From: Nitriliruptoraceae bacterium
GTDB taxonomy: Bacteria; Actinomycetota; Nitriliruptoria; Nitriliruptorales; Nitriliruptoraceae
Assembly: GCA_003563915.1 (NCBI GenBank)
Contig: PWTE01000301.1
Span: forward strand, 1 to 60,630
Direction: 5' to 3'
Length of the DNA stretch: 60,630 bases
Within the stretch, counting starts at the first letter, position 1; the number at the start of each line of letters is the position of its first letter. A program made the translations under genes and the position numbers. Below are positions 27,270 to 35,484 of this stretch, piece after piece. The notes beneath the pieces are model-generated. The model saw nothing but the letters and a program-made list of their open reading frames with translations. It did no database searches and was not told the origin of the DNA.

Positions 27270-28165
27270 CGAGCCCACGACCGCGGCTGCCAGCCGACGC
27301 TCGCCAGGCGTTGGAGGCGCTGCTGTTCCTGGCGGATGAGCCGTTGGATCTCGTGACCCTCTCGGAGCTGCTGGAGGTGCCTGAGAACGACGTCCAGAGG
27401 GAGCTCGGCGAACTCTCGGAGGAGTTCACGGAGCAGCGACGCGGCATGGAGATCCGCCAGGCAGGTGGGGGCTGGAGGATGTACAGCGCTCCCGAAGCAC
27501 GGGGGGTCGTGGAGCGATGGACGTTGATCGGCCGCACCGGACGGTTGACCCAGGCCGCGCTCGAGACCCTCGCCGTCATCGCCTACAAGCAGCCGATCAG
27601 CCGTCAGGAGATCGGTGACATCCGCGGGGTGAACGCGGATGCCGCGGTGAGGAGCCTGGTGGCGCGTGGGTTCGTCGAGGAGGTCGGCCGCGACGAGGGT
27701 GCGGGACACGCGGTGCTCTACGGGACCACCATGACCCTCCTGGAACGCCTGGGCCTGAACTCCCTCGAGGAGCTGCCCGCCTTGACCGACTACCTGCCGG
27801 AGGCACCGGCTCCCGACGAACCGGAGCTTGGTGCGCTGAAGGAGATCCGTCGTCGTCTCGCCGCCGGTGAGGACCTCCCTTCGAGACGGCTCGGTGGTCG
27901 TGACGACGCGGCGACGAACACGGGCGCCGGTGAGGACGAAGACCTCGATGACGACGGTGGTCTTCCGGCCCCCTCCGGCGTCTCGGGGCGGGGCGACGAA
28001 CGCGATATGGACGACCTGACCGATCGTCTGGAACGCGCGGCCAGGAGCGCTGCGGATCGACTCCGCCAGGCGATCGCGGCGGGTGAGGCTGCGACCGAGG
28101 CGGAGGAGGACGCGGGCGAGGAGGCCGCCGACGCCCAGGGTGGGAGCGACCCCGATGGCGGCTGA
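27266..28165 (+). CDS. scpB: Segregation and condensation protein B with long acidic tail
   Basis: Winged-helix dimer partner of ScpA. The 299-residue protein has the two winged-helix domains in ~1-185 (L-E-A-L-L-F-L-A-D-E-P-L, then T-L-A-V-I-A-Y-K-Q-P-I-S-R-Q-E-I). Residues ~190-299 form a low-complexity acidic extension (many Glu, Asp, Ala) that is absent from the usual ~180-220-residue family core. ATG 27266 is coupled to scpA as ATGA, and the 3' end overlaps rluB by 11 bases. Confidence 0.96.
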   Translation: MTSPRPRLPADARQALEALLFLADEPLDLVTLSELLEVPENDVQRELGELSEEFTEQRRGMEIRQAGGGWRMYSAPEARGVVERWTLIGRTGRLTQAALETLAVIAYKQPISRQEIGDIRGVNADAAVRSLVARGFVEEVGRDEGAGHAVLYGTTMTLLERLGLNSLEELPALTDYLPEAPAPDEPELGALKEIRRRLAAGEDLPSRRLGGRDDAATNTGAGEDEDLDDDGGLPAPSGVSGRGDERDMDDLTDRLERAARSAADRLRQAIAAGEAATEAEEDAGEEAADAQGGSDPDGG

Positions 28166-28886
28166 ACGACTGCAGAAGGTGATGGCTGCTGCCGGCGTGG
28201 CGTCCCGGCGCGCATCGGAGGCGCTGATCGTCGAGGGGCGGGTCACCGTCAACGGGGAGGGGGCGCAACTCGGCCAGAAGGTCGATGCCGCCTGCGACCA
28301 GGTCCTGGTCGACGGTGAGCGCATCAACATCGACCCGGATCGGGTCTACGTCCTGTTGAACAAGCCTCGCGGGGTCGTGACGACCGCCGACGACCCAGAG
28401 GGTCGGCCTGCGGTCGTCGACCTGGTCAACCTGCCCCAGAGGCTGTTCCCGGTCGGGCGGCTGGACAAGGACACCGAGGGGCTGCTGCTGCTCACCAACG
28501 ACGGCGAGCTCGCCCACGCGCTGATGCACCCCTCGTTCGAGGTGGAGCGGACCTACGTCGCCCTGGTCCCGGGCCCGGTCCGCAAGAAGGTCCTGGCCGA
28601 ACTGAAGGCCGGGATCGCACTCGACGACGGGCTGGCCAAGCCACGCCGGGTGCGTGTCCTCGAGGAGGAACGCAACCAGGCGCTGCTCGAGGTCGTGATG
28701 ACCGAGGGACGCAAACGCGAGGTGCGACGCATGCTCGGACAGGTCGGCCTCAAGGTCGAACGGCTGGCCCGCGTGGCCTACGGCGGGGTCGAACTCGGTG
28801 ATCTTCGGCAGGGCAAGTGGCGCTTCCTGACCCCTCCGGAGATCGCTCGTCTGTACGCGGCGACAGGAGGATCTGGTGCTGGATGA
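28155..28886 (+). CDS. rluB: Pseudouridine synthase RluB/RsuA type
   Basis: Isomerises a uridine in large-subunit rRNA to pseudouridine. The protein has 243 residues. An N-terminal S4 domain (RLQKVMAAAGVASRRASEAL, residues ~4-23) precedes the catalytic domain with D in G-R-L-D-K-D-T-E-G-L-L-L-L-T-N-D at ~97-112 and R-K-R-E-V-R-R-M-L. ATG 28155 lies within the last codons of scpB. The scpA-scpB-rluB order is widely conserved in Gram-positive bacteria. Confidence 0.96.
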   Translation: MAAERLQKVMAAAGVASRRASEALIVEGRVTVNGEGAQLGQKVDAACDQVLVDGERINIDPDRVYVLLNKPRGVVTTADDPEGRPAVVDLVNLPQRLFPVGRLDKDTEGLLLLTNDGELAHALMHPSFEVERTYVALVPGPVRKKVLAELKAGIALDDGLAKPRRVRVLEEERNQALLEVVMTEGRKREVRRMLGQVGLKVERLARVAYGGVELGDLRQGKWRFLTPPEIARLYAATGGSGAG

Positions 28887-29250
28887 TCTGCGGGTACGGG
28901 CCCTGAGGGGGGCGACGACGCTCGAACGCGACGACCGCGAGCATCTCCTGGAACGGACGGGGGAGCTGATCCAGACCGTCTTCGAGCGCAACGGACTGCG
29001 CGAGGAGGACCTGATCTCGCTCGTGTTCACGGCGACCGACGACATCTCGAGCGCGTTCCCGGCGGAGGCCGCACGGATCGCGGGGATCACCCACGTGCCC
29101 CTGCTGTGCGCCCGCGAACTGGACATCGACGGGGGCGTCCCACGCTGTATCCGGGTCCTCGTGCACGCCTACACGGACCGTGCCGTGACCGAACTGCGCC
29201 ATCCCTACCTGCACGCGGCCCGCCAGTTGCGCACGGATCTGCCCGAGTGA
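28876..29250 (+). CDS. aroH: Chorismate mutase, AroH class
   Basis: Converts chorismate to prephenate. The protein has 124 residues, the size of the Bacillus AroH trimeric enzyme. R-G-A-T-T at ~11-15 and V-P-R-C-I-R-V-L-V-H at ~88-97 are the active-site motifs, with E in FTATDDISSAFPAEAAR near residue 62. GTG 28876 has ACAGGAGG upstream and overlaps rluB by 11 bases. It sits with aroA in the shikimate/aromatic pathway. Confidence 0.95.
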   Translation: MLDDLRVRALRGATTLERDDREHLLERTGELIQTVFERNGLREEDLISLVFTATDDISSAFPAEAARIAGITHVPLLCARELDIDGGVPRCIRVLVHAYTDRAVTELRHPYLHAARQLRTDLPE

Positions 29251-29329
29251 CGGAGCACCTCTCACCCGGGATCACCCTCACCGTCAGGCTCAGGTCGAGG
29301 ATGAGGGTCGAGCTTCGGGAGGTGCGTCG

Positions 29330-30625
29330 ATGACGGCACCGCAGACACGGACCATCGCGCCGTTGCTCGTGGCACCCGATGTCACCGTGCGGGTACCTGG
29401 GTCGAAGAGCCTGACGAACCGGGCGTTGGTGGCCGCTGCCCTCGCTGACGGGGAGTCCCGTCTGGAGGGGCTGCTGCTGGCCGACGACACCTGGGCGATG
29501 ATCGAGGCCCTACGCGCCCTGGGGGTCGTGATCATCGTGGAGGGAGACACGGCGATCGTCACCGGCTGCGGCGGGCGGCCCCCGGCCTCGGAGGCTCGCT
29601 TGGACGTCCGACTCTCGGGGACCACAGCACGGTTCCTCGCCCCGGTGGTCGCGCTGGGCTCCGGGGAGTTCGAACTCGACGGCGCGCCCGCGTTCCGGGC
29701 ACGCCCGATGGGGCCGCTCCTGGACGCCCTCGAGCAGCTTGGGGCGGGAATCCAGGCGTTGGGTGACCCCGGACATCTGCCGGTGCGTCTGACCGTCGAC
29801 GGCTGGGCTGATCGCTCGGTCCAGGTCGGCGGCGAGGTCTCCAGCCAGTTCCTGTCCGGCTTGCTGCTCGCCGCGCCTGCGGTCGGCCATGGCGTCACCG
29901 TGGAGGTCCGCTCGAGCCTGGTGTCACGACCGTACGTCGACCTCACCTTGCAGGTGATGGAAGCCTTCGGGGCCGCGGTGGAAGAGACGGCCCCCGGCCG
30001 TTTCGCCGTGGCACCGACCGGCTACCGCGCGCGCACCTACCCGGTCGAACCCGATGCGTCCGCGGCGACCTACCCGCTGGCCGCCGCGGCGATCACCGGT
30101 GGGCGCGTACGCGTCGCAGGGTTGGGGGTGGAGGTGACGCAGGGCGATGCCGCGTTCGCGCAGGTCCTGGCCGAGATGGGCGCCGAAGTGACCATCGATG
30201 CCGACGGCACGGAGGTCCGGGGGCCGGCGCGGTTGCGCGGCATCGAGGTCGATCTCGGTGCGATGTCCGACACGGCCCAGACCCTGGCTGCGGTCGCCGT
30301 CTTCGCGGAGCAGCCCACGCGCGTCACCGGGATCGGGTTCATCCGCGCGAAGGAGACCGACCGCATCGCGGCGGTGGTGACCGAACTCCGGCGCTGCGGC
30401 ATCGAGGCCGAGGAGGAAGCCGACGGGTTCGTCGTGCATCCGGGTGTTCCGCATCCCGCGACGATCCAGACCTACGAGGATCATCGCATGGCGATGAGCT
30501 TCGCCCTGCTCGGGCTGCGCGTTGCTGGGATCACGATCGCCGACCCGGGGTGCGTCGCGAAGACCTTCCCGGGCTACTTCGACCTCATCGAGGAGCTCAG
30601 GTCGGGACATCGGGCCGGGGGATAG
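29330..30625 (+). CDS. aroA: 3-phosphoshikimate 1-carboxyvinyltransferase (EPSP synthase)
   Basis: Adds enolpyruvate from PEP to shikimate-3-phosphate. The protein has 431 residues, the usual length. P-G-S-K-S-L-T-N-R-A at ~23-32 binds substrate, L-S-G-T-T-A-R-F is at ~94, and the C-terminal Y-E-D-H-R-M-A-M-S-F-A-L signature is at ~383. GGGAGGTG lies upstream of ATG 29330. It is the last gene before the fused cmk-der gene, with a TAGGCT box overlapping its stop codon. Confidence 0.97.
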   Translation: MTAPQTRTIAPLLVAPDVTVRVPGSKSLTNRALVAAALADGESRLEGLLLADDTWAMIEALRALGVVIIVEGDTAIVTGCGGRPPASEARLDVRLSGTTARFLAPVVALGSGEFELDGAPAFRARPMGPLLDALEQLGAGIQALGDPGHLPVRLTVDGWADRSVQVGGEVSSQFLSGLLLAAPAVGHGVTVEVRSSLVSRPYVDLTLQVMEAFGAAVEETAPGRFAVAPTGYRARTYPVEPDASAATYPLAAAAITGGRVRVAGLGVEVTQGDAAFAQVLAEMGAEVTIDADGTEVRGPARLRGIEVDLGAMSDTAQTLAAVAVFAEQPTRVTGIGFIRAKETDRIAAVVTELRRCGIEAEEEADGFVVHPGVPHPATIQTYEDHRMAMSFALLGLRVAGITIADPGCVAKTFPGYFDLIEELRSGHRAGG

Positions 30626-30628
30626 GCT
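30623..30628 (+). promoter_or_regulatory. Candidate -10 box (TAGGCT) for cmk-der
   Basis: TAGGCT begins with the aroA stop codon (TAG) and lies 88 bases before the cmk-der start, allowing an internal promoter. No clear -35. Confidence 0.35.
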
Positions 30629-30716
30629 GACCGGCCGGTCCCTCTCGGCCGGCCGTCCCGCCACCTGTCCGGCGGGAGGCTCGCCGCCACCACCCACCCC
30701 GCTGCGGAGCCCGACC

Positions 30717-32807
30717 GTGCCTTCCGATGCAGGATCCCCCCTCGTCGACGACCCTTCGACGACCGACGACGTCGCCGAGCCAGCCGAGCTCTTCGCGGGT
30801 TTCGTGGTCGCGATCGACGGACCGGCCGGTTCCGGGAAGTCCACCGTCGCTGGACAGGTCGCGGACGCCCTGGGCATCCCGCACATCGACACCGGCGCGA
30901 TGTACCGGGCCGCCGCCCTGGCGTGTCTCCGCGCGGACACCGACCTCGACGACGCGGGCGCGTGCCGCGCCCAGGTCGATGCGGTCACCATCGGCCAGGA
31001 TCGGCAGCGGACGCGGCTGGATGGCGAGGATGTGGAGGAGGAGATCCGGGGTGAGGCCGTGACCGCTGCGGTGTCGCGCGTCGCCGCTCACGCGGAGGTG
31101 CGCGACGCGCTGGTCCCGAGCCAGCGCGCGGCGGTCACACCCGACGGCGGCGTCGTCGAAGGCCGTGACATCGGCACGGTGGTGCTCCCCGACGCCGACC
31201 TCAAGGTGTTCCTCACCGCCAGTGTGGAGGAACGCGCCCGTCGGCGGGCCGCACAGTCGGGTCGTGAGGACCTGGACACGCTGACCGAGGAGATCGCCGC
31301 TCGCGACCGTAGCGACGGTGACCGCGCGGTCGCACCACTGCTGAAAGCGGACGACGCCTGGGAACTGGACACGACCGAACTGGACCTCGAGGGGGTCGTC
31401 GCGGCGATCGTCGACCGGGCGATCGACGTGCGGTTGGGGCCCGTGGAGCCGGACATCGACCCGCTCACGGCACGTCAGCGGCTCCCGCGGGTGGCGGTCG
31501 TCGGGCGGCCGAACGTGGGGAAGTCGACCCTCGTCAACCGCATCCTCGGCGCCCGGGTCACGATCGTCGAGGAGAAGCCAGGGGTGACGCGTGACCGCAC
31601 CGAGCACCTGGCGGAGTGGCGTGCCCGGCCCTTCCTCGTGGTCGATACCGGGGGTTGGGAGCACCAGGCCACCGGTATGGCGGCACGCATCGTGGAACAG
31701 GCCGAGCAGGCCGTGGCCGACGCCGACGTCGTGTTGTTCGTGGTCGACGCGACGGTCGGGCCCTTGGAGGACGACGAGCGCTACGCCCGGCTGCTGCGCC
31801 GCAGCGATGTCCCGACCCTCCTCGTCGCGAACAAGGTCGACGGTGACAAGCAGGAGGCCCTGATCCACGAGCTCTACCCCCTGGGGCTGGGGGAGCCCCA
31901 CGGTGTCTCGGCACGACACGGGAGGGGCATCGGGGACCTGCTGGATGCGACGACGGCGCGGCTGCCAGCCGAGGCGACGCCACCCCCGGACGAGAGCCTC
32001 GTCCCGCGCGTCGCGATCGTCGGGAAACCGAACGTCGGCAAGTCGTCGCTGTTCAACCGTCTCCTCGGCGAGGAACGGGCCATCGTCGATGCCGTGCCCC
32101 ACACCACACGGGACGCGATCGACACCATGATCGAGATCGACGGGCGACCGTGGGTGTTCGTCGACACCGCGGGGATGCGTCGTCGCTACCGCCAGGGCGA
32201 GGACACCGAGCTGTACTCCGTCGATCGCACCCGACGCGCCGTAGAGGATGCTGACGTCGTGCTCTTCGTGGTCGACGCCTCGGAGCCGCTCGGGGAGCAG
32301 GACCAGCGTCTGGCCGCACTCCTGCGCGACGCGGGATGCGGCGTCGTCCTGGTCTGCAACAAGTGGGACCTGCTCGACGAGGAACGCCGTGAGGACCTGG
32401 AGCGTGAACTCGACCGGCTGCTGTCGTTCGCCCGGTGGGCCCCACGGGTCAACGTCTCCGCGGTGAGTGGACGTGGGGTCCGTCGTCTGCTCCCGCAACT
32501 CGCCACCGTGTGGGAGAACCACGGGCGCCGTATCCCCACCCGCGAGCTCAACCGCGTCATCGGAGAAGCCGTCGAGGAGCACGCCCCGCCCCGGCACGGC
32601 AACCGCCAACTGAAGATCCGTTACGCCACGCAGCCCGAGGTCCGCCCGCCCCGCGTCGTGCTGTTCGTGAACGGACGCCTCCCGCAGGGCTACCTGCGCT
32701 ACCTCGAACGGGTCCTCCGCGAGCGCTACGACCTGACCGGCGTCCCGCTGGCGATCGAGGACCGTCCGAGGGACGGGTCCCGCGGTCGTCGCCGCCCCGG
32801 GCGGTGA
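30717..32807 (+). CDS. cmk-der: Fused cytidylate kinase / ribosome-assembly GTPase Der
   Basis: Single reading frame of 696 residues encoding two enzymes usually made separately. Residues ~30-250 are CMP/dCMP kinase, with P-loop G-P-A-G-S-G-K-S at 35-42, D-T-G-A-M-Y-R and G-R-D-I-G-T-V-V. Residues ~258-690 are Der/EngA, with tandem G domains: first P-loop G-R-P-N-V-G-K-S at ~262, second G-K-P-N-V-G-K-S at ~434, both NKxD motifs (NKVD, NKWD) and the KH-like C-terminal domain. No stop or restart separates them. GTG 30717 has a GGAG-type site. Confidence 0.95.
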   Translation: MPSDAGSPLVDDPSTTDDVAEPAELFAGFVVAIDGPAGSGKSTVAGQVADALGIPHIDTGAMYRAAALACLRADTDLDDAGACRAQVDAVTIGQDRQRTRLDGEDVEEEIRGEAVTAAVSRVAAHAEVRDALVPSQRAAVTPDGGVVEGRDIGTVVLPDADLKVFLTASVEERARRRAAQSGREDLDTLTEEIAARDRSDGDRAVAPLLKADDAWELDTTELDLEGVVAAIVDRAIDVRLGPVEPDIDPLTARQRLPRVAVVGRPNVGKSTLVNRILGARVTIVEEKPGVTRDRTEHLAEWRARPFLVVDTGGWEHQATGMAARIVEQAEQAVADADVVLFVVDATVGPLEDDERYARLLRRSDVPTLLVANKVDGDKQEALIHELYPLGLGEPHGVSARHGRGIGDLLDATTARLPAEATPPPDESLVPRVAIVGKPNVGKSSLFNRLLGEERAIVDAVPHTTRDAIDTMIEIDGRPWVFVDTAGMRRRYRQGEDTELYSVDRTRRAVEDADVVLFVVDASEPLGEQDQRLAALLRDAGCGVVLVCNKWDLLDEERREDLERELDRLLSFARWAPRVNVSAVSGRGVRRLLPQLATVWENHGRRIPTRELNRVIGEAVEEHAPPRHGNRQLKIRYATQPEVRPPRVVLFVNGRLPQGYLRYLERVLRERYDLTGVPLAIEDRPRDGSRGRRRPGR

Positions 32808-32815
32808 CGCGGCGG

Positions 32816-32845
32816 TTCGCGAGCAGCCTCACGACGAGGTAGCGT
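32816..32845 (+). promoter_or_regulatory. Candidate promoter for tRNA-Pro
   Basis: TTCGCG at 32816-32821 and TAGCGT at 32840-32845 with an 18-base spacer. The predicted transcription start is about 30 bases before the tRNA. The -35 match is weak. Confidence 0.4.
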
Positions 32846-32880
32846 GCCCCGCTCGCGGGCCCTCGTCGGTCCGCGGCCCA

Positions 32881-32954
32881 CGGGCTGTGGCGCAGTCAGG
32901 TAGCGCACTCGTCTGGGGGGCGAGGGGTCGCCGGTTCAAGTCCGGCCAGCCCGA
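32881..32954 (+). tRNA. tRNA-Pro (anticodon GGG)
   Basis: Complete cloverleaf of 74 bases. The acceptor stem pairs CGGGCTG (32881-32887) with CAGCCCG (32947-32953), discriminator A. The anticodon stem CTCGT/GCGAG holds loop CTGGGGG with GGG at 32915-32917, reading CCC and CCU. The T arm has GGTTCAAGTCC. The CCA end is not encoded. Confidence 0.97.
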
Positions 32955-32961
32955 CATCGAT

Positions 32962-32995
32962 CTCGGCTCCGGGTGCCCAGGTACCCGGAGCCGAG
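32962..32995 (+). terminator. Perfect hairpin after tRNA-Pro, U-less terminator candidate
   Basis: 13-bp perfect stem (32962-32974 with 32983-32995), 8-base loop, starting eight bases after the tRNA. No T run follows, so this is the U-less form often proposed for high-G+C actinobacteria. Confidence 0.6.
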
Positions 32996-33072
32996 GCGTC
33001 CCGGCGCACGTCCGACCACTACGGTGCGGCACGCGCGGCGACGGTCGTCGCAGGTGTCGTCGAGAGGGCTCC

Positions 33073-33705
33073 ATGGGTGGCCTCGATCGCTTCTTCGACC
33101 TCGGCGGAGATCCGGAGGCGCCACAGGAGGTGTCCAACCGGATCCTGACGGTCCCGAACGTGCTGTCGCTCGCCCGGATCGCGATCCTGCCCCTGGTCTT
33201 CATCGATCTGGTCGGGGAGCGCTACCTGCGAGCCCTGATCGTGCTCGCGCTCTTCGCCGCGACGGATTGGCTCGACGGGTACGTCGCCCGTCGGTTCGGG
33301 CAGGTCACCCGACTGGGCCAGCTCCTCGATCCGATCTCGGACCGGGCGCTGTTCCTGATCGTCGGTATCGCGTTCGTCGTGTCCGGGTTGCTGCCGCTCT
33401 GGGCGTTGCTGGTCGTCCTCGTCCGCGATGCGCTCGTCATGGCCGGGGGAGCGCTGTTGCTCGGCGGAGGGGACCGTCCGCCTGCCGTGACCCGTATCGG
33501 CAAGTCATCGACCTTCGCCCTGATGTTCGCCTTCCCGCTGTTCATCGGCGCCGCCGTCCTCGGTGACGGCCCCGCAGCACCCGAGCCCGTCGTGCTCGTC
33601 GTGGCCTGGGCCCTGTTCGCCGTCGGCGCCGTGCTGCACTGGATCTCTGCCTGGCAGTACCTCCGGGCCGTCCTGCGCGAGCGGGGACCCTCTCAGGACA
33701 ACTAG
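33073..33705 (+). CDS. CDP-alcohol phosphatidyltransferase
   Basis: Membrane enzyme of phospholipid synthesis with 210 residues. The diagnostic D-W-L-D-G-Y-V-A-R-R-F-(x)7-G-(x)3-D-(x)3-D motif is complete at ~61-86, and there are about five hydrophobic helices. GAGAGGG lies upstream of ATG 33073. The pgsA-like/gcvH/garA order suggests it corresponds to PgsA2 (Rv1822), a phosphatidylglycerolphosphate synthase or cardiolipin-type synthase. The exact alcohol acceptor cannot be assigned from sequence alone. Confidence 0.93.
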   Translation: MGGLDRFFDLGGDPEAPQEVSNRILTVPNVLSLARIAILPLVFIDLVGERYLRALIVLALFAATDWLDGYVARRFGQVTRLGQLLDPISDRALFLIVGIAFVVSGLLPLWALLVVLVRDALVMAGGALLLGGGDRPPAVTRIGKSSTFALMFAFPLFIGAAVLGDGPAAPEPVVLVVAWALFAVGAVLHWISAWQYLRAVLRERGPSQDN

Positions 33706-33708
33706 GGT
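33703..33708 (+). promoter_or_regulatory. Candidate -10 box (TAGGGT) for gcvH
   Basis: TAGGGT overlaps the stop codon of the preceding gene and lies 33 bases before the gcvH start. Confidence 0.35.
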
Positions 33709-33741
33709 GACGGCCTCGCCCCCCATCGGAGGATCAGTGCC

Positions 33742-34128
33742 GTGAGCGAAGAGCTGCCGCCGGACCTGCGCTACACCGCGGACCACGAGTGGATTCGACC
33801 CGAGGACGACGTCGTCGTCATCGGCATCACCGACTACGCCCAGCAGCAGCTCGGTGACGTCGTCTACGTCGACCTACCCGCCGCCGGTGCGGAGGTCGAG
33901 CAGGGCCAACCCTTCGGCGAGGTGGAGTCGACCAAGTCGGTCTCCGATCTGTTCGCTCCCGTGAGCGGCACCGTCGAGGCCCGCAACGATGCCCTCGACG
34001 ACCGTCCGGAGCTGGTCAACAACGACCCCTACGGCGACGGCTGGATGGTGTCCATCCGCATGACCGACACGAGCCAGGTCGCGGACCTGCTCGATGCCGC
34101 CGGCTACCAGGCCACCCTGCCCGAGTGA
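33742..34128 (+). CDS. gcvH: Glycine cleavage system H protein
   Basis: Lipoyl carrier of the glycine cleavage complex. The 128-residue protein has the lipoylated K65 in V-E-S-T-K-S-V-S-D-L and the conserved D-H-E-W near the start. GTG 33742 has GGAGGATC upstream. No gcvP or gcvT is in the window; gcvH next to garA is the standard actinobacterial arrangement (Rv1826-Rv1827). Confidence 0.97.
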   Translation: MSEELPPDLRYTADHEWIRPEDDVVVIGITDYAQQQLGDVVYVDLPAAGAEVEQGQPFGEVESTKSVSDLFAPVSGTVEARNDALDDRPELVNNDPYGDGWMVSIRMTDTSQVADLLDAAGYQATLPE

Positions 34129-34209
34129 ACCGGTCGGTGCCGGTTCGAGGAAGAGGGGGACAGGGCAACGAGGAGGCATTACGCTGCACGGGCTCGAGGA
34201 GGCAGAAGT

Positions 34210-34232
34210 CTCAACCTCGACCTGATGGTGAG
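34210..34232 (+). promoter_or_regulatory. Imperfect inverted repeat upstream of garA-ftsR, candidate MerR/FtsR operator
   Basis: CTCAACCT (34210-34217) and ATGGTGAG (34225-34232) form 8-base arms matching at six positions, separated by seven bases. A 23-base dyad 66 bases before garA fits MerR-family operators. The downstream operon encodes an FtsR-type MerR protein, so autoregulation is a reasonable inference. Confidence 0.45.
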
Positions 34233-34297
34233 CTCGAGCTGACCGGGAAGCGGACCCGGACAGGTGACGACGGTCGAGCGGAGACGGAGGGCGCGGG

Positions 34298-34780
34298 ATG
34301 ATCTGCAACCAGTGCGGACAGGACGTATCGGACGAGGCCAACTTCTGCCCGTCCTGTGGTGCAGCGGTGGGCGAGTCAGGCTCGGAGAACACGACCGCGT
34401 CGATCGACGTGGGAGTGTTCGATCCGCAACACGACGCCGACGATCTCCCCGAGCTCGCCCCGGGGACCGGCATGCTCGTCGTCGTCCGCGGGCCGAACGC
34501 CGGGTCGCGCTTCCTGCTCGACCGCGACACGACCACGGTGGGGCGACACCCCGACTCGGACATCTTCCTCGACGACGTCACCGTGTCCCGGCGTCACGCG
34601 GAACTGCTCCGCGACGAACACGGGACCACGCTGAAGGACCTCGGGAGCCTCAACGGCACCTACGTCGGCGGGGATCGCGTCGAGGAGCGTCACCTGGCGA
34701 CCGGTGACGAGCTCCAGATCGGACGTTTCAAGCTGCTCTACCTGGATGCCCACGGGGCGCAGGTGGTGACGGAGACGTGA
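34298..34780 (+). CDS. garA: Zinc-ribbon FHA-domain protein, GarA-like
   Basis: Phosphothreonine-binding regulator of 160 residues. A zinc ribbon (C3, C6, C17, C20) is followed by a short linker containing S-E-N-T-T-A-S at ~29-35 and an FHA domain at ~55-150 with V-G-R-H-P-D-S-D-I, S-R-R-H-A-E-L and L-N-G-T-Y-V. In mycobacteria GarA is phosphorylated by PknB/PknG at a TT pair and controls glutamate and 2-oxoglutarate metabolism. The synteny and TT pair support orthology; the phosphosite is inferred. The stop overlaps ftsR as GTGA. Confidence 0.9.
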   Translation: MICNQCGQDVSDEANFCPSCGAAVGESGSENTTASIDVGVFDPQHDADDLPELAPGTGMLVVVRGPNAGSRFLLDRDTTTVGRHPDSDIFLDDVTVSRRHAELLRDEHGTTLKDLGSLNGTYVGGDRVEERHLATGDELQIGRFKLLYLDAHGAQVVTET

Positions 34781-35484
34781 CGACCGCAACGATCGGGGAG
34801 GTCCTCAACCGCCTTCGGGACGAGTTCGACGACATCACGATCTCGAAGATCCGCTTCCTCGAAGCGGAAGGGCTGATCAGCCCGGACCGGACCGAGTCCG
34901 GGTACCGCAAGTTCACGGACGCCGACGTCGAGCGACTGCGCTACGTGCTCCGCGCCCAACGGGACCGCTACCTGCCGCTCAAGGTCATCCGGGACGAGCT
35001 CGACCGGATCGACGCCGGCCTTCCGCCGACCACGGACCACGACGAGGTGCCAGCGGGACTCGTCTCGCAGGGGTCCGTCGGCGACGAACGCCAACCCTCG
35101 CTGCTCGAATCTCCGGACCAGCACGTCTCCCTCACCGACACGCAACTCCTGGAGACGACCGGCCTGACCCCACCCGCCCTGGCGGAGCTCCGCGACCACG
35201 GCCTGCTACACGACGAACGGCACGACGCGCACGCCGTCGCGGTGGCACGGATCGCGGCGAAGCTGCTCGAGACGGGACTCGAACCCCGGCACCTTCGGAT
35301 GTACCGCCAGTTCGCGGACCGGGAAGCCGCCCTGGTCGAACAGCGGGTCGGACCCGCGCTGCGGCAGCGCAACCCCGATAGTCGTCGCGAGGCCGAACGC
35401 ACCGCCGAGCGCCTGGTCGCCCTGGGCAGTGAACTGCATCGCACCCTGCTCGCCAGCGCGATCCAGGAGGTCCTCCACCCGTGA
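34777..35484 (+). CDS. ftsR: MerR-family regulator, FtsR-like
   Basis: Protein of 235 residues. The MerR helix-turn-helix lies at ~5-70 with I-S-K-I-R-F-L-E-A-E-G-L-I-S-P and S-G-Y-R-K-F. A long non-metal C-terminal region lacks Cys ligands. Gene order garA-ftsR matches Rv1827-Rv1828; the Corynebacterium orthologue FtsR activates ftsZ. GTG 34777 overlaps the garA stop by four bases, and the stop overlaps the next gene's GTG by four bases. A candidate operator lies upstream of garA. Confidence 0.92.
   Translation: MTTATIGEVLNRLRDEFDDITISKIRFLEAEGLISPDRTESGYRKFTDADVERLRYVLRAQRDRYLPLKVIRDELDRIDAGLPPTTDHDEVPAGLVSQGSVGDERQPSLLESPDQHVSLTDTQLLETTGLTPPALAELRDHGLLHDERHDAHAVAVARIAAKLLETGLEPRHLRMYRQFADREAALVEQRVGPALRQRNPDSRREAERTAERLVALGSELHRTLLASAIQEVLHP

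Noticed and set aside
30597..32609. Long open frame of about 670 codons on the minus strand
   Set aside because: It lies antisense to the intact cmk-der gene and encodes no recognisable domain; it is a shadow produced by high G+C codon bias.
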